From assembly GCF_932526225.1 (NCBI RefSeq), contig NC_064034.1, positions 7,116,001 to 7,180,000 of the forward strand: DNA of 64,000 bases. The letters are read 5' to 3'. The notes below the pieces were generated by a model. The model saw nothing but the letters and a program-made list of their open reading frames with translations. It did not search any database and had not been told where the DNA came from. The translations under genes were made by a program, and so were the position numbers. Origin of the DNA: Nematostella vectensis. Its lineage: Eukaryota > Cnidaria > Anthozoa > Actiniaria > Edwardsiidae. Positions 21,016-34,300 of this stretch are shown here, one piece after another. Within the stretch, counting starts at the first letter, position 1. Each line of letters opens with the position of its first letter.

Positions 21016-21827
21016 TTAAAGAAGTGGTAGCGACATGAGAGGCTGAAGCAGCCGCCAAATTTTTGGCTAATCACGGAATGGCGCTTAAATTGTATTTTTT
21101 ATTTATTTTTGAAAACCGGAGAACCCGGAGTAAAGCCCTCGGAACAAAGGCGAGAATCCAATGGTGAGGAGAGAAGGGCAATACAGAGCGACGTTCTGTC
21201 AGCTGCGTCACAAATGATCCCCATCAATTTGCAGCCGTTTTCCAGGATTTAAAGGTGGTGGGTTTTAAGGGTGGTGTGCGTGCGCATATATCATTTGCGA
21301 AAACTCTACCTCTAGTTTGGTATAACGACCACAAAAACTCACTTTGTAGTCGTAGAAGTACCCTTATCTACTCTATATTTTAGATATTTAGATTATCGGA
21401 ATTCACACGCAGGGTAAAGCTGACGAGTTCATGCAGCTAATTCTATCCAGCAAGTCTCGACAAATGAATGAATTATACTTTATGCATCTTAACTGACTTA
21501 CCAGATTGACGAGCGCTTTTGTCTTTTGTGTGTTATAATTAGCGTATTCTTCTATGGAGGAATATCACAAAGAGCTCCTATGTTATTTCTCCATTCCCTT
21601 CATTAGAAAGCACATTGTTGTATGGGATGCATTGTTTTCATAAAAGCAGAAAGGCGCAATAGGCTGTTACATTCAAATTACCCGCCATTTTATCTGTAAG
21701 CGCTAATTAGCCAAGTAGGCCTGAGCTGCAATACAATGTCATGCGCAATAACAGACAATTACTGCAAACCATTAAATCAACATGCCGCAAATTTGGGGCA
21801 ATTTTTTATGTATTTATTCCTGGCGCT
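21016..21827. other. Upstream region of the homeobox gene
   Basis: No coding exon seen. The stretch contains AT-rich sequence with TAATTAG and GCTAATTAGCC motifs (around 21535 and 21702-21712) that resemble homeodomain binding sites, but I cannot tell whether they are used. Confidence 0.35.
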
Positions 21828-21835
21828 TATATAAA
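21828..21835 (+). promoter_or_regulatory. TATA box of the homeobox gene
   Basis: TATATAAA lies 48 bp upstream of the ATG at 21883, a spacing that would give a very short 5' UTR. Confidence 0.55.
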
Positions 21836-21882
21836 CCGATCAAAAGTCTATCCCTGCGTAGCGTGCCGCACACACCACCACG

Positions 21883-24152
21883 ATGGGCTCGAGGTCGGAA
21901 TCTCAGAACAGATTTAGCATTCGCGAGCTTTTCCCTCAAGCCTATGAGCGGAACTTATCGTTCGAGCTGGTCCCTACACACAATATTAGCAGTGCATCTA
22001 CGACAAGCAGCCACGAAGATCTGTCCTCAGTCCACACTTCGACCCCAAAGAGCGAGCAAAGACATGGATTTCCCATCAAGAGAGAGCATCTTTCCTGTGA
22101 TACAGGTGAGTTTATCGAGACAGAAAGAACACTAAACACCTAGCACTAGCACTCATTACCGCTTTTACAAAACTTTTCGAAAGAGCAAAATGTGATCGAC
22201 AAAATAAAGTTAATCGTTGTGTTCGATGCTCTTCAGTTTCTCAATCAAGATCGCCATACAGCCCTCGGTCGAGCCGCAGGGCCAGGTCACTAAGTTATGT
22301 GAAGAGTAGAAGATCACATCGCAGCCAATCAGACGATTCGCCATCATATGTTCCACCAGTCTTGTGCAAGAGAACGTTTGCTCCCATTTATGACGAAGGT
22401 ACGAGTTTTTATTTTCGAAATTCACCTTGGCATTTGACCTTTCTTCAGATATGGAGGTCCAGTAGAATATTTGCGCGAAAGCGAGGCTTTTGTAGGTCGA
22501 GTCCGTTTACTATCCTTATAATATGCTTTTTCTAGGTTTGAGCAAATTGTGAAATAATAAACCACCTCCAGCCTACTAAAGCTTCGCTAATGCGTTCAAA
22601 TACCATAGAACCCAATTACCTAGACAATAGCGCATTGTACTAACTACTTACTAACCGAGAGTGAGGTCATGCCTGGAAATACCAAACTGAGGCTTTGGCG
22701 TACCGACCGGGGCTTTGCGAGGTCGATGCGCCAAAGCCGAGGTATGGCGATCTTGCATTTACGAATAACAGGCAGTACTTATCTTAAATTTTCCTCTTCA
22801 ATCTTTTCAGGATAATAAAGCTCCGACTCAGAGTGCTCGTCCTCTCCCATTATCTATTTTAAGACCTTGTTTTGTTTCTTGTTTTTTTTTTTTTGTGGCT
22901 TTGGTTTTTTGGTCGATTCTGTTTTAGCGAAATTCGTGCAACCGAACAAAACAACACAAAAAAGCTCACAAAATGTCCCGCTCCGGATACGGAAAAAGAA
23001 TGCCCGCCAACCAACCATTTCTGCTTCTTCTGGGTGTTAGAATTCTCTACTAGAATGTTCGCTGTCGCTCATTTTGCAGTTTGAAGGTAGAAAAAAATTC
23101 AACAAACCGAAGATTGTGAATTTTTTTTTTCGTAGGACAATACGGAATTCTGTTATGCGGAATTCCGACGGGCAATACGGGAATGTCACGACTACCAATT
23201 AGCCAATCACAGCGCGCGTACTATCGTGGCCATATAAAAAGATACTGTAATGAATGTATTTAATCAGTAATATATCGCCGAGTATTCTGTATCCAATATG
23301 TCCAATTCCTGGCGTCCAAGAGTTATTTTAAAATCTTTTTATTCTCGTTTGTCTTTCGCAGGTCCAAGAACCAGTGCCTCGGTTTGCTCGTCCCCAGGCA
23401 CTCGGTCAAGTCCCTATTCGTCCCCAGGCACTCGGCCAAGTCCCTATTCGTCCCCAGGCACTCGGCCAAGTCCCTATTCGTCCCCAGGCACTCGGCCAAG
23501 TCCCTATTCGTCCCCAGGCACTCGGCCAAGTCCCTATTCGTCCACCGGCACTCGGCCAAGTCCCTGCTCGTCCACCGGCACTCGATCTAGTCCTTGCTCG
23601 TCCCCAGGCACTCGATCTAGTCCCTGCTCGTCCCCCGGCACTCGGCCTAGTCTCTGCTCGTCCCCCGACACTCGAACCACTACTCGTTCATTTTTTACCG
23701 AGCACCAGGTGGCGTGTCTGCAGCGTGTTTTCGCGAACCGGCGGTACGTGTGCTCAAGTGAACGCCAGAAGCTCGCCAAAGAGTTGAACATGACGGACCA
23801 GCAGGTGAAGACGTGGTTTCAAAACAGACGAATGAAAGTCAAGCGAAAACGCCAAGAGCAAATGCACCAAGACTACATCTCAAAACTCGCCTATATCCAT
23901 AGTGTAGCAAACAACGTCAAGCCACAGCGATACCACGACTACCTAGGAACAATGTACGCCACAGGGTACCCAATAATGCCGCACTCCAACCCCTTTCAGC
24001 AACCTCGCCTCGGTCCCATGGCGCCAGTGTTCGGTGGGGAGTATCCTGGACCCGAGTTTAACAAACTAGGGTTTCCCATCAGCCATTGCGTGCCTCTCTT
24101 GCCGTTTGACAGGCCACTTTATAATCTTCCACCAAGACCCTTGATGCCATAG
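21883..24152 (+). CDS. NK-like (ANTP-class) homeobox transcription factor, Vent-like
   Basis: Predicted exons 21883-22105, 22237-22398 and 23362-24152 join in phase and encode 391 residues. FSIRELF at 11-17 resembles an eh1 Groucho-binding motif. The middle exon is Ser/Arg-rich. Residues 138-237 are ten decapeptides of type SSPGTRPSPY. The homeodomain spans about 233-292 and has the canonical R5, F8, L16, F20, W48, F49, N51 and R53, with helix 3 QQVKTWFQNRRMKVKRK. Thr47 is typical of the Tlx, Lbx, BarH, Hhex and Vent groups of the NK-like subclass, and M54-K55 with a basic tail is closest to Vent as I remember it. The protein would act in the nucleus as a sequence-specific, probably repressive, regulator. 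The exact orthology group needs a tree. Confidence 0.9.
23388..23687 (+). repeat. 30-bp coding minisatellite, 10 units
   Basis: Ten in-frame 30-bp units encode SSPGTR(P/S)SP(Y/C). The last unit reads SSPDTRTTTR and supplies the N-terminal arm of the homeodomain. The five central units are almost identical, which suggests recent expansion. Confidence 0.95.
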
Positions 24153-24508
24153 TAACAGTCCATGCCACAATCTTCCGCCAAGTACCCCGTTACCATATAA
24201 CAGGTCATTCTACAATCTTCCACAGAAACAGAATTGCTCGTTGATAAAATTCATATACGTAGAAGTCTTCAATCTAATTTCTATTTTGTTAAAGAGTGTG
24301 AATTCAGCTGTTGGATTAAAAGTCGTATTCTATTGATAAGTTTTTTTCCTCTCTCTATTACATTATATCAATCAACACAGTCAACACGGATATCATTCTA
24401 TTTTATTATACATATATTATAGATTTGACCCCGATTTTTCTATTTCTGCGTCTGCTATTTCTCACAAGAATATATTCATTGCATCAGTTTACATTAATTA
24501 TATACATC

Positions 24509-24514
24509 TTTATT
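24509..24514 (-). other. Candidate polyA signal of the LG/EGF gene
   Basis: AATAAA on the minus strand, about 118 bp beyond the stop at 24632. Confidence 0.45.
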
Positions 24515-24545
24515 TGTAGTGTCAAATATATATTGTTTTACTTTA

Positions 24546-24551
24546 AATAAA
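24546..24551 (+). other. Candidate polyA signal of the homeobox gene
   Basis: AATAAA on the plus strand about 395 bp after the stop at 24152. ATTAAA near 24315 is an alternative. Use of the distal site would make the two convergent transcripts overlap. Confidence 0.4.
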
Positions 24552-24631
24552 TAATTGAGAAGTGACTAAAACTTCTCAGTAATTGATGTTGGTATTTTGT
24601 GGCCGAATCCGTTATGGATATCTGTATGTTT

Positions 24632-27600
24632 CTAGTACGCAGAACACGGTCGGACATTTTGTCCGGAAGTTACTTCCGACGCTAAATCGACAGGAACGTC
24701 ACCGACAATTAAATCCTTTAGACATCCGACAAGCCCTGACATGAATCGTCTGTCGACTGTCGGTGCACCACCTGAATCAAAAGTGCGAAGTGTTTGTCAT
24801 TGTGAGGTTTTGCTTTTTTAGACATGTTAGATTTTATTTATTATGTTTATTTGACAAACAAACCTGGAATAACTAACTTTAAAATTAAAAGGAACATAGT
24901 CCTAGGGGGTTGCATATTCGGTGCTACCGGGGTCTACATGTGTGTTGAACCGGGGAGCTTCTTTGGAAATACTAAAGGAACTACTCCTCATAACTTACCA
25001 ATAAACAAAACGTCACTGTTGAGTTGTCGATACTGGGAATCACTAGCGATACCGGCTTTAATTTCGTCGTCGACCTTAAGGTAGGCTGCGAGGGACTTTC
25101 TGCAAACAGACATCAATTCATGTTGGAAAATGATCAAGTTACTAACAGTTGGGGAAGAGCTGACGGGCAAGGTGCTATTTCTGCTTTGTTAGCGTGGCTT
25201 GATGTGGGAGCTGCGCCTTTGTTATACGTCCTCCCCAAGAAAGGTCGCTGGTACCCGCTTATTGCAGTACATAGAGCGATGGCTCTTCACGAGAGGGCAT
25301 ACAGTTTGCTGCATGTCCTTACTCAAGTGTTGCGTGATGCGTAAATAAAAGGCTCACGTGATGCTTCGTGACTGAGACAACCAAACGTGATTTGTTGCGC
25401 GACAGCATACCTGACAAACTTCACGCTGTGCCAGTAGCCATCATCCAGTGTTGCGGTGGACCTAATGACAGTCTCACGACCAGCCCCTAGGTCATACCTG
25501 CAAAAAGGGACCATTAGAATATCGAAACGGTACAGCATTTTATAAATTACGCCGAATGTTAAGGTGACAAAAATGACGAAGCAAAGTGACGTTTCATAAT
25601 ACATTCACAGGAGGACTATTGCTATAGCTTATTTTCGACTCTCTTCCGTCGCACATTAAAGACGCAGACCTGAGTTAATATGCTCAGACAAGACAAAATA
25701 TTGTTGGTTTTACCCCTATCTGTCAAGTGTAATTTGCGTTTTTTCCTTTTGAAGCTAGTAAGCATGCGATAGTGTACACCTTTGTTTTGTATATAAAATA
25801 TTTGCTATAATTTTGTATATAAATAGATCCAATTGCCTACTCCTGTAACTATAACCAATTGCTTCTCTCTTACCTGACTTCCAGTATTCCATCTATAAGA
25901 CCAATCGTGATGTGATCTCCATGACTGACGCTTTCCTTAAACAACAAACTAAACTTAGTTATACACGCAAGAGACATTGAAAGGACAGCTATAAAAGCAA
26001 GCAAACAAATGGCACCGTCTTTACCTTCTGCACACTAAGCAGCAAGCCACTGCTTTCCTGAGTCCGAAAGAGAAATTCCAGTTCCGTATTTTTCCCAGAC
26101 AACCTAAGACACACAAACAAGGGTGAGAGGTCTTATATCAACTCGCCGTGTCTCCACCTTCGAGGCTTAAAAGTCGATCTTACCTTGATAGAATTTCCGA
26201 GCCTTTGAATTTCATGAACCCGTCTCCAGCAAAAGTAGGAGCGCTTACCCGCCGAGCTAGCATGTAAAAAAAAAACATTTAAATTTTACGCATTACTTGA
26301 ATGTCATTGGTTATTTGTCACGGGTCCCGTGTGACTTGTGGCTCACCTCTCTCGCACATCATGCCCGTGTATCCCACTGCACAGTGACACTTGTAGTGAT
26401 CCATCTTTGCTTGGCATGTGCCGCCATTGAAACACAGTAAGTGCGTGACACAGATGTGATCACAATTCAGCACGTTGAGACCAGAGCGAGCAGAAGGGAG
26501 GTGCAGCTCTCTGGAATTAACTTTTACCTGGAAAATTGTGAAAGATTTGTTTTTGGATGAAACTCGACGTACAGTGGTAGCCTGGATTTTGAGCTTGGGG
26601 TTCTTTTACCCATTTTGTAGACCATTTTCTCCTTTGTTGCTCGTCCTAGCGACCTTTCAGTAGAGTTAATGTGTGCGTGGGAGGAGGAGGGGGGGTGTTT
26701 CGTAAGAACCCTGGCTACGGGCCTTTATGTGGTGTTTTTTCTGGGTACATAAGAATGTTATAAATGGCTAACCTCCTGTATGCACCCATTGAATCCGTGT
26801 GGCATGTCTACGATGGCAGGTTGCTGCTTGTAGTCCGCCATTCCTCCCAAATACACTTCCTGCTCCAAGCTGATTAAGCTCATTCGACCAGGCGATGTAC
26901 CTACCACAGGCGGTCCACCATCAAGAGATAGACCCCCTGTTCTTCCATCCCTTGAAATGACGATAGTATGCCAGATGTCGGCCATGATCGGTGCGCTACT
27001 TCTGAGGGATCAGACACAAAAACATTAATATTACACCCGTGAAAGAGGGGCAAACACCAAGTATCTAGACCTGCGCCTTGCACGACCGTAACATGTGTGC
27101 GTGACATGATCGTGACATATGTGCGTGACATGATCGTAACGTGTGTGCGTGACAGCCCGGTTGCTCTTCTCGTTCAACTTAATCCTAACAACAAGAAGAC
27201 CGTTCACTATCTAATCCTAGACAACCAAATGAGTACCGCTTGACATTATCCCAACCGACCTCAGGAACACCTTTCAACTTGATCTAATCCGATTACAGAA
27301 CCGTTAATCCCAATCCCAACCTATTACAGGCAGACAGCTTACCTTATGACAGCAGGCCCAGAGCCGCAGTCAAAAATGAACTCCACTATCCCTTCTCTCA
27401 ATGACAAGGATATAAAGTCTGTTTTCCCATGTTTTTTCTGGCTGTTGAAAAGAATGAGGCCCGTATCTGACCTCGGCTTCAAGACGAGGCTGATGGTAAA
27501 CGTCCTTAGTGTTGATTGCCCGAACGATGGGTATGTTAGATAAGATTGTCCAGAAAACGATGGCATGACAAGTTTAAAATCTGCAAAAGAACATTAAAAT

Positions 27601-30137
27601 TAAGAGTTAGTGCTTTAAAGCAACGTAGTCGATAATTCCTTTTTCTTCTTACCGTGTTCACACAAACGACCATACGTTCCTAATGGGCATGCGCAAATAG
27701 GCTCTCCGCTGACGGCATAGTGACATGGAGCGTTGTGGTGACACTCGCAGTCACGTGATTCGCCGCACTCCTCTGGAGAACAAACAACATGTTTATAGCA
27801 TTAAATCATTTCTCGATTATTACCTACGCATAACTTCAATGTCAGATTGTAAGCTTCATCAGATAGGCCACAAAGAGGAGGGCATCTGAAATAGATATAG
27901 TGAAAGGTTTATAAAATCCACTAGTATTTACCTTATAGCGAAAGGTTTATATAATTAACTAGTATATAGTTTATAGTGAAAGGTTTATATAACTCACTTG
28001 TATATAATTTATAGTGAAAGGTTTAAATAATCCACTAGTATTTAATAGTGAAAGGTTTATTAATTCTTTATATAATTTATAGTGAAAAGTTTATATAATC
28101 CACCAGTATATATACTTGATATTGAAAGGTTTATATATTACTCTAGTATATATTTATTAGAGAAAGGTTTATATAGATAATCCACTAGTACAGTATAGTG
28201 AAAGTTTAATATAATCCAATAGTATACTATATTACAGTATTATGTAGTAATAGTTAAATGTAGCACAGGGGCGTAGCCAGGGGGTGGCCTAGGGGATCCA
28301 GGACCCCCCTTTTAGCAGCCAAAAACAAAGTAAATGTATGAGACATTATCTAAAATACAGAAGAAAATGCCTTGAAAGTCCCTTTTGGGCCCCCTCCTGT
28401 TAAAAATCCTGGCTACGCCGCTGATGCAAGCCGTGCGACCGTCGAGAATTACTTGATCGCTGTCGACCTACCAACTTGGCGGGACTTGACAACGTCTCCA
28501 AGAGCCTGAGAAAGGTCCAGCATGCGCCCATCCACCACAAAGCTCTTGACACAACCAGTAAAGCCACTATGATAAGGGACAGCGTCTGAAGTGACTCTAC
28601 GCATGCGTGGAACGCCACCAAGAAACAAACGGGTCTTTAAATCCATCATGCTTTGCGTGCCTTTAAGAGATTGCGTGACTAGGTCACCATTGTCGACCAT
28701 AAGGTGTGCGTCACGCTTGTCACGGAACACAACCACGTTGTGCCACTGGTTGAGAGTGATGTTCTGGCGAGATCGCACTTGGGCTATGTCTGCTCCGCAG
28801 CTAAATCTGTCATATAGAGATCATTACGTTGCATAGTGTGGATGAGGTCTTAGCAGTCCTTGGGAAAAGTGTTACATGTGTAAACGAGGCCCTGACTTAG
28901 TGGATGAGCGTTAAAGGCATTACAATAGTGTGTTTGAGAGCTGCGAATTATCCATCAAAATCATCTTCAAATGGGCTTGTTTCGTACATTATTAATGTTG
29001 ACACATACCTAAATTCCACATGCCCATTTCTAAGCCCTAAAGCCAGAAAATCTTTTCTCTTGTCCTTTCTCCCGCCATATAACAATAGTCCATCCCCACT
29101 ACTTGCTTTGAACATGATTGACAGCTCGAATGATGTACGTGCACTTCGTGGTAACCTTGGTAACGACATGTATGAGGTTCCTTTAAAGCGAGGCTGCCTC
29201 GCACTTCGAGCGTTTGGCTCAGCAGCTTCTATGCTCTGTGTTTTCAAACCATTTGCTAGTTTTTCTGGCCGTGAAGCGGATTGTTCTGCTGCCTTGATGA
29301 TCTCTTGAGAAGACAAATGACTTTTTGCTGCGTTAGGAAATAAAGTATTATCCTATTTTAGTATTAGAATAGCAATAGTTGATTTTAGAAACTACAAACC
29401 ATTTTCCTTGTCTGTTCTAGAATGATGTTCTAAACAGTTCAAGGAATTAGGACCGGAAGCCAAAATGGACGAACGTAATTCTGACAAATGTGTATTTGAA
29501 AGTATTTGAAAGTTAAACAATTTGTTGTGGTATCCCCAAATAATCAAACAGTTGCCACATGATAACTTTATTCCACACCTAAAACCTGAGCATAGCACAT
29601 TTCAAAGTAGTACGAATAACAATAAATAATTTATATATACTAGTAGCAGTATGGTTTAATCCTGCACTATTATCAAAGCCACGAGTAAACAAATAAATCA
29701 ACACATCACGGACATTGATATGTTTGTAGTCTGATGAATCTTGAAAAAGGATCTAACATTTTTTTTCTTGAAGCAACACGAAAACACACAGCATGATGTT
29801 TGATTTGCATGCAGACTTATGGGAGGAAAGTTATTGCTCATTTAAATCGAGTTTAAAAGCGAAAGCTTCCTTTAGTAGGCTAAGTGTTCGCTAGAAAAAA
29901 GAAAACTCACGCTATTTTTATAGCAATTACATTCAAAATCACGTGACGAACGTAGAAAATACTAATAGCATTATTAAGCTCTCTAAGAATTGATAGCTGA
30001 TAGTTGAATTTCTAGTAATAATTTACATTGATGGAAAAAAAACTCCCGTATCGCGCGGACTTACCGGCATATCCAACCTTAGGCCGAGTGATGGTGAGAA
30101 TGAAGGCGAGGAAGTGAAGGGAAACTCGTGAAAACAT
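24632..30137 (-). CDS. Secreted laminin-G/EGF protein (LG-EGF-LG-EGF-LG)
   Basis: Thirteen predicted exons join in phase to 676 residues: 30065-30137, 29009-29327, 28472-28800, 27653-27772, 27343-27580, 26773-27001, 26347-26527, 26184-26256, 26025-26103, 25874-25935, 25411-25497, 24999-25099 and 24632-24771. The first exon encodes a hydrophobic signal peptide. A charged linker follows (to about 71), then LG1 (72-240), EGF1 (242-281, six Cys), LG2 (283-452), EGF2 (457-497, six Cys) and LG3 (501-674). LG modules show the usual ends, such as GFTGCVKSF, GFNGCIQE and GLVGCLKD. This C-terminal architecture is that of pikachurin, agrin and perlecan, which act in the extracellular matrix or synaptic cleft, often by binding dystroglycan. 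The FN3, Ig or protease-inhibitor parts of those proteins are absent here. The ligand is unknown. Confidence 0.92.
27065..27155. repeat. Short tandem repeat with GTGTGCGTGACATGATCGT
   Basis: Three units of about 25 bp (GTGTGCGTGACATGATCGTAA-like) in an intron of the LG/EGF gene. Confidence 0.7.
27890..28235. repeat. Degenerate AT-rich tandem repeat
   Basis: About nine units, roughly 35-40 bp, contain GTGAAAGGTTTATATAATCC and then ACTAGTATAT. They lie in the intron between the first LG domain and EGF1. No coding signal. Confidence 0.75.
28266..28423. mobile_element. MITE-like element with GGCGTAGCCAGG ends
   Basis: CAGGGGCGTAGCCAGG at the left is matched by CCTGGCTACGCCGCTG at the right. The ends are G-rich then C-rich, and the interior has no coding potential. 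It is inserted in an intron of the LG/EGF gene. Confidence 0.75.
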
Positions 30138-31366
30138 ATTGACCTAGTAGCAGTCAGACAGTGTGTAAAGGCACGGGAGAATGAACTTGCGCAAGCGATC
30201 CGCAAAAAGGCAGCTAGCTGAATGAAGCGTGTTCTAAATGCCGAGACCCGTATCACTGTCAACGGCGCCAGCGATGAATAAGAAATTATAGCTCCTTAGT
30301 TTATCCAACAGAACAGAGTTAATTAGCCGAGGTTTGCTTCAATTGGACCCGTTTAAGGTTGTGTCAAAAGAAACAAACAAAAGTTGCATCTAAAATTAAA
30401 ATATCGGTGGCCTGTTGATTGGAGAGGTCACAAGGGAGTTGTGTGCATTGATGCCGGTCAATCTCGCGGCCGTTTTCCGAATACCGCAAAACACCGGCAA
30501 AACAAACGAACACTTCCCACGCCAGACAAGTCTTTGTGCTAAAATACCTCAATTCTACTAGTCCTTTCCCTCAAAAGGTTTATGGTGGTTCTCGGGCAGG
30601 CTTGAGGCTCATGGACAATAAAAATGTATTGGGATGAAATATATGTAAGATTTACGCAAAAATTATTTATTATTATTAGTGCAGCCGTTTTTCTCTATTT
30701 TCTATGTGCTGTTTCTATTTGTGCCTGTTAATTTTACAATTGTGATATCTACAATCAAATGCTAAGTAAACTTCCCTTCTCACCCATACGTGACAGAACG
30801 CGTAACTTGTGGAATGATTGACATGGGCCACAGACAAAATAACATGTTCCCTAGTAAGTATTACCAGCAAACGGCTCTATTAGATTGTTTAGGTGTGTGT
30901 ATTGCAAGCCGAGCCCGAGCGATGCCCGTGATAGAGTCCGGATTTCTTTACTTCTTAATAGACTCGCATTATTCATCTATTGTTCTTCTCTTTTGTCCAT
31001 GGTGCCTGTCGAGCACGCCTAGTCGCCCGCTAGTCTGCCTGTAACCTTTGTTCCTGGCCAATTAAATGTACATCAAACGAGTGGTACAGCACCGATGGTA
31101 GACTTTCTGTCTCGAGAACTTCTATCGGTCTGAACGGACTCTGCTGCTCATTGACTTTACACAAAAGACTTTATTTAAGAAGACATTATATGATATATAT
31201 ACTATTTGTATTTAATATATACAAATTGGATCCCGATTAGTGAATGGAGACTGAGAAAACAAACAATATTTTGTAGTGGCAAATCACGCCATTGTGATTT
31301 ACGCAAAGTGCTTCAGACGAGCAGTCTGGCTGTTAGTTCATGCATGCTGTTAGTTCATGCATCACA
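30138..31366. other. Intergenic, no gene recognised
   Basis: This region lies upstream of the LG/EGF gene and before the large satellite array. It would contain that gene's promoter, but no clear TATA box was found. The short plus-strand open frame at 30790-31044 has no recognisable features. Confidence 0.4.
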
Positions 31367-34300
31367 ACACAGAAGGCAGTCTATGGCGCCGTACTGTACA
31401 CTAGACAGACGGCTATCTATGGCGTCATACAACACACTAGACAGACGGCACTCTATGGCGTCATACAGCGCACAAGACAGACGGCACACTATGGAGTCAT
31501 ACAACACACAAGACAGACGGCAATCTAAGGCGTCATACAGCACACAAGACAGACGGCAATCTATGGCGTCATACATAACAAGACAGACGGCAGTCTATGG
31601 CGTCATACAGCACACAAGACAGACGGCAATCTATGGCGTCATACAGCACACAAGACAGACGGCAATCTAAGGCGTCATACAACACACAAGACAGACGGCA
31701 GTCTATGGCATCATACAACACACCAGACAGACGGCAATCTATGGCGTCATACAGCACACCAGACAGACGGCAATCTATGGCGTCATACAGCACATCAGAC
31801 AGACGGCAATCTATGGCGTCATAATTCAAACAAGACAGACGGCAATCTATGGCGACATACAGCACACAAGACAGACGGCAGTCTATGGCGTCATACAGCA
31901 CACAAGACAGACGGCAATCTATGGCGTCATACAGCACACAAGACAGGCGGCAATCTATGGCGTCATACAGCACACAAGACAGACGGCAATCTATGGCATC
32001 ATACAACACACCAGACAGACGGCAGTCTATGGCGTCATACAGCACACAAGACAGACGGCAGTCTATGGCGTCATACAGCACACAAGACAGGCGGCAATCT
32101 ATGGCGTCATACAGCACACTAGACAGACGGCAATCTATGGCGTCATACAACACACAAGACAGACGGCAGTCTATGGCGTCATACAGCACACAAGACAGAC
32201 GGCAGTCTATGGCATCATACAGCACACTAGACAGACGGCAGTCTATGGCGTCATACGGCACACAAGACAAACGGCTATCTATGGCGCCATACAACACACA
32301 AGACAGACGGCAATCCATGGCGTCATACAGCACACAAGACAGACGGCAATCTATGGCGTCATACAGCACACAAGACAGACGGCAATCTATGGCGTCATAC
32401 AGCACACAAGACAGACAGCAATCTATGGCGTCATACAGCACACAAGACAGACGGCAGTCTATGGCGTCATACAGCACAAAAGACAGACGGCAGTCTATGG
32501 CGTCATACAGCACACAAGACAGGCGGCAATCTATGGCGTCATACAGCACACAAGACAGACGGCAATCTATGGCGTCATACAGCACACAAGACAGACGGCA
32601 ATCCATGGCGTCATACATCACACAAGACAGACGACAATCTATGGCGTCATACAGCGCACAAGACAGACGGCTATCTATGGCGCCATACAACACACAAGAC
32701 AAACGGCAGTCTATGGCGTCATACATCACACAAGACAGACGGCTATCTATGGCGCCATACAACACACAAGACAGACGGCAATCTATGGCGTCATACAGCA
32801 CACCAGACAGACGGCAATCTATGGCGTCATACAGCACATCAGACAGACGGCAATCTATGGCGTCATAATTCAAACAAGACAGGCGGCAATCTATGGCGTC
32901 ATACAGCACACAAGACAGACGGCTATCTATGGCGCCATACAACACACAAGACAGACGGCACTCTATGGCGTCATACATCACACAAGACAGACGGCTATCT
33001 ATGGCGCCATACAACACACAAGACAGACGGCAATCTATGGCGTCATACAGCACACAAGACAGACGGCAGTCTATGGCGTCATACAGCACACTAGACAGAC
33101 GGCAATCTATGGCGTCATACAGCACACAAGACAGACGGAAATCTATGGCGCCGTACAACACACAAGACAGACGGCAATCTATGGCGTCATACAGCACACA
33201 AGACAGACGGCAATCTATGGCGTCATACAACACAAGACAGACGGCAATCTATGGCATCATACAACACACCAGACAGACGGCAGTCTATGGCGTCATACAG
33301 CACACAAGACAGACGGCAGTCTATGGCGTCATACAGCACACAAGACAGGCGGCAATCTATGGCGTCATACAGCACACTAGACAGACGGCAATCTATGGCG
33401 TCATACAACACACAAGACAGACGGCAGTCTATGGCGTCATACAGCACACAAGACAGACGGCAGTCTATGGCATCATACAGCACACTAGACAGACGGCAGT
33501 CTATGGCGTCATACGGCACACAAGACAAACGGCTATCTATGGCGCCATACAACACACAAGACAGACGGCAATCCATGGCGTCATACAGCACACAAGACAG
33601 ACGGCAATCTATGGCGTCATACAGCACACAAGACAGACGGCAATCTATGGCGTCATACAGCACACAAGACAGACAGCAATCTATGGCGTCATACAGCACA
33701 CAAGACAGACGGCAGTCTATGGCGTCATACAGCACAAAAGACAGACGGCAGTCTATGGCGTCATACAGCACACAAGACAGGCGGCAATCTATGGCGTCAT
33801 ACAGCACACAAGACAGACGGCAATCTATGGCGTCATAAAGCACACAAGACAGACGGCAATCCATGGCGTCATACATCACACAAGACAGACGGCAATCTAT
33901 GGCGTCATACAGCGCACAAGACAGACGGCTATCTATGGCGCCATACAACACACAAGACAAACGGCAGTCTATGGCGTCATACATCACACAAGACAGACGG
34001 CTATCTATGGCGCCATACAACACACAAGACAGACGGCAATCTATGGCGTCATACAGCACACCAGACAGACGGCAATCTATGGCGTCATACAGCACATCAG
34101 ACAGACGGCAATCTATGGCGTCATAAATCAAACAAGACAGGCGGCAATCTATGGCGTCATACAGCACACAAGACAGACGGCTATCTATGGCGCCATACAA
34201 CACACAAGACAGACGGCACTCTATGGCGTCATACATCACACAAGACAGACGGCTATCTATGGCGCCATACAACACACAAGACAGACGGCAATCTATGGCG

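Noticed and set aside
24860-24972. Possible LG/EGF exon after the acceptor CCTTTAG on the minus strand
   Set aside because: It stops after twelve codons and lacks the conserved LG C-terminal Cys. The exon at 24632-24771 fits phase and domain (GLVGCLKD) much better.
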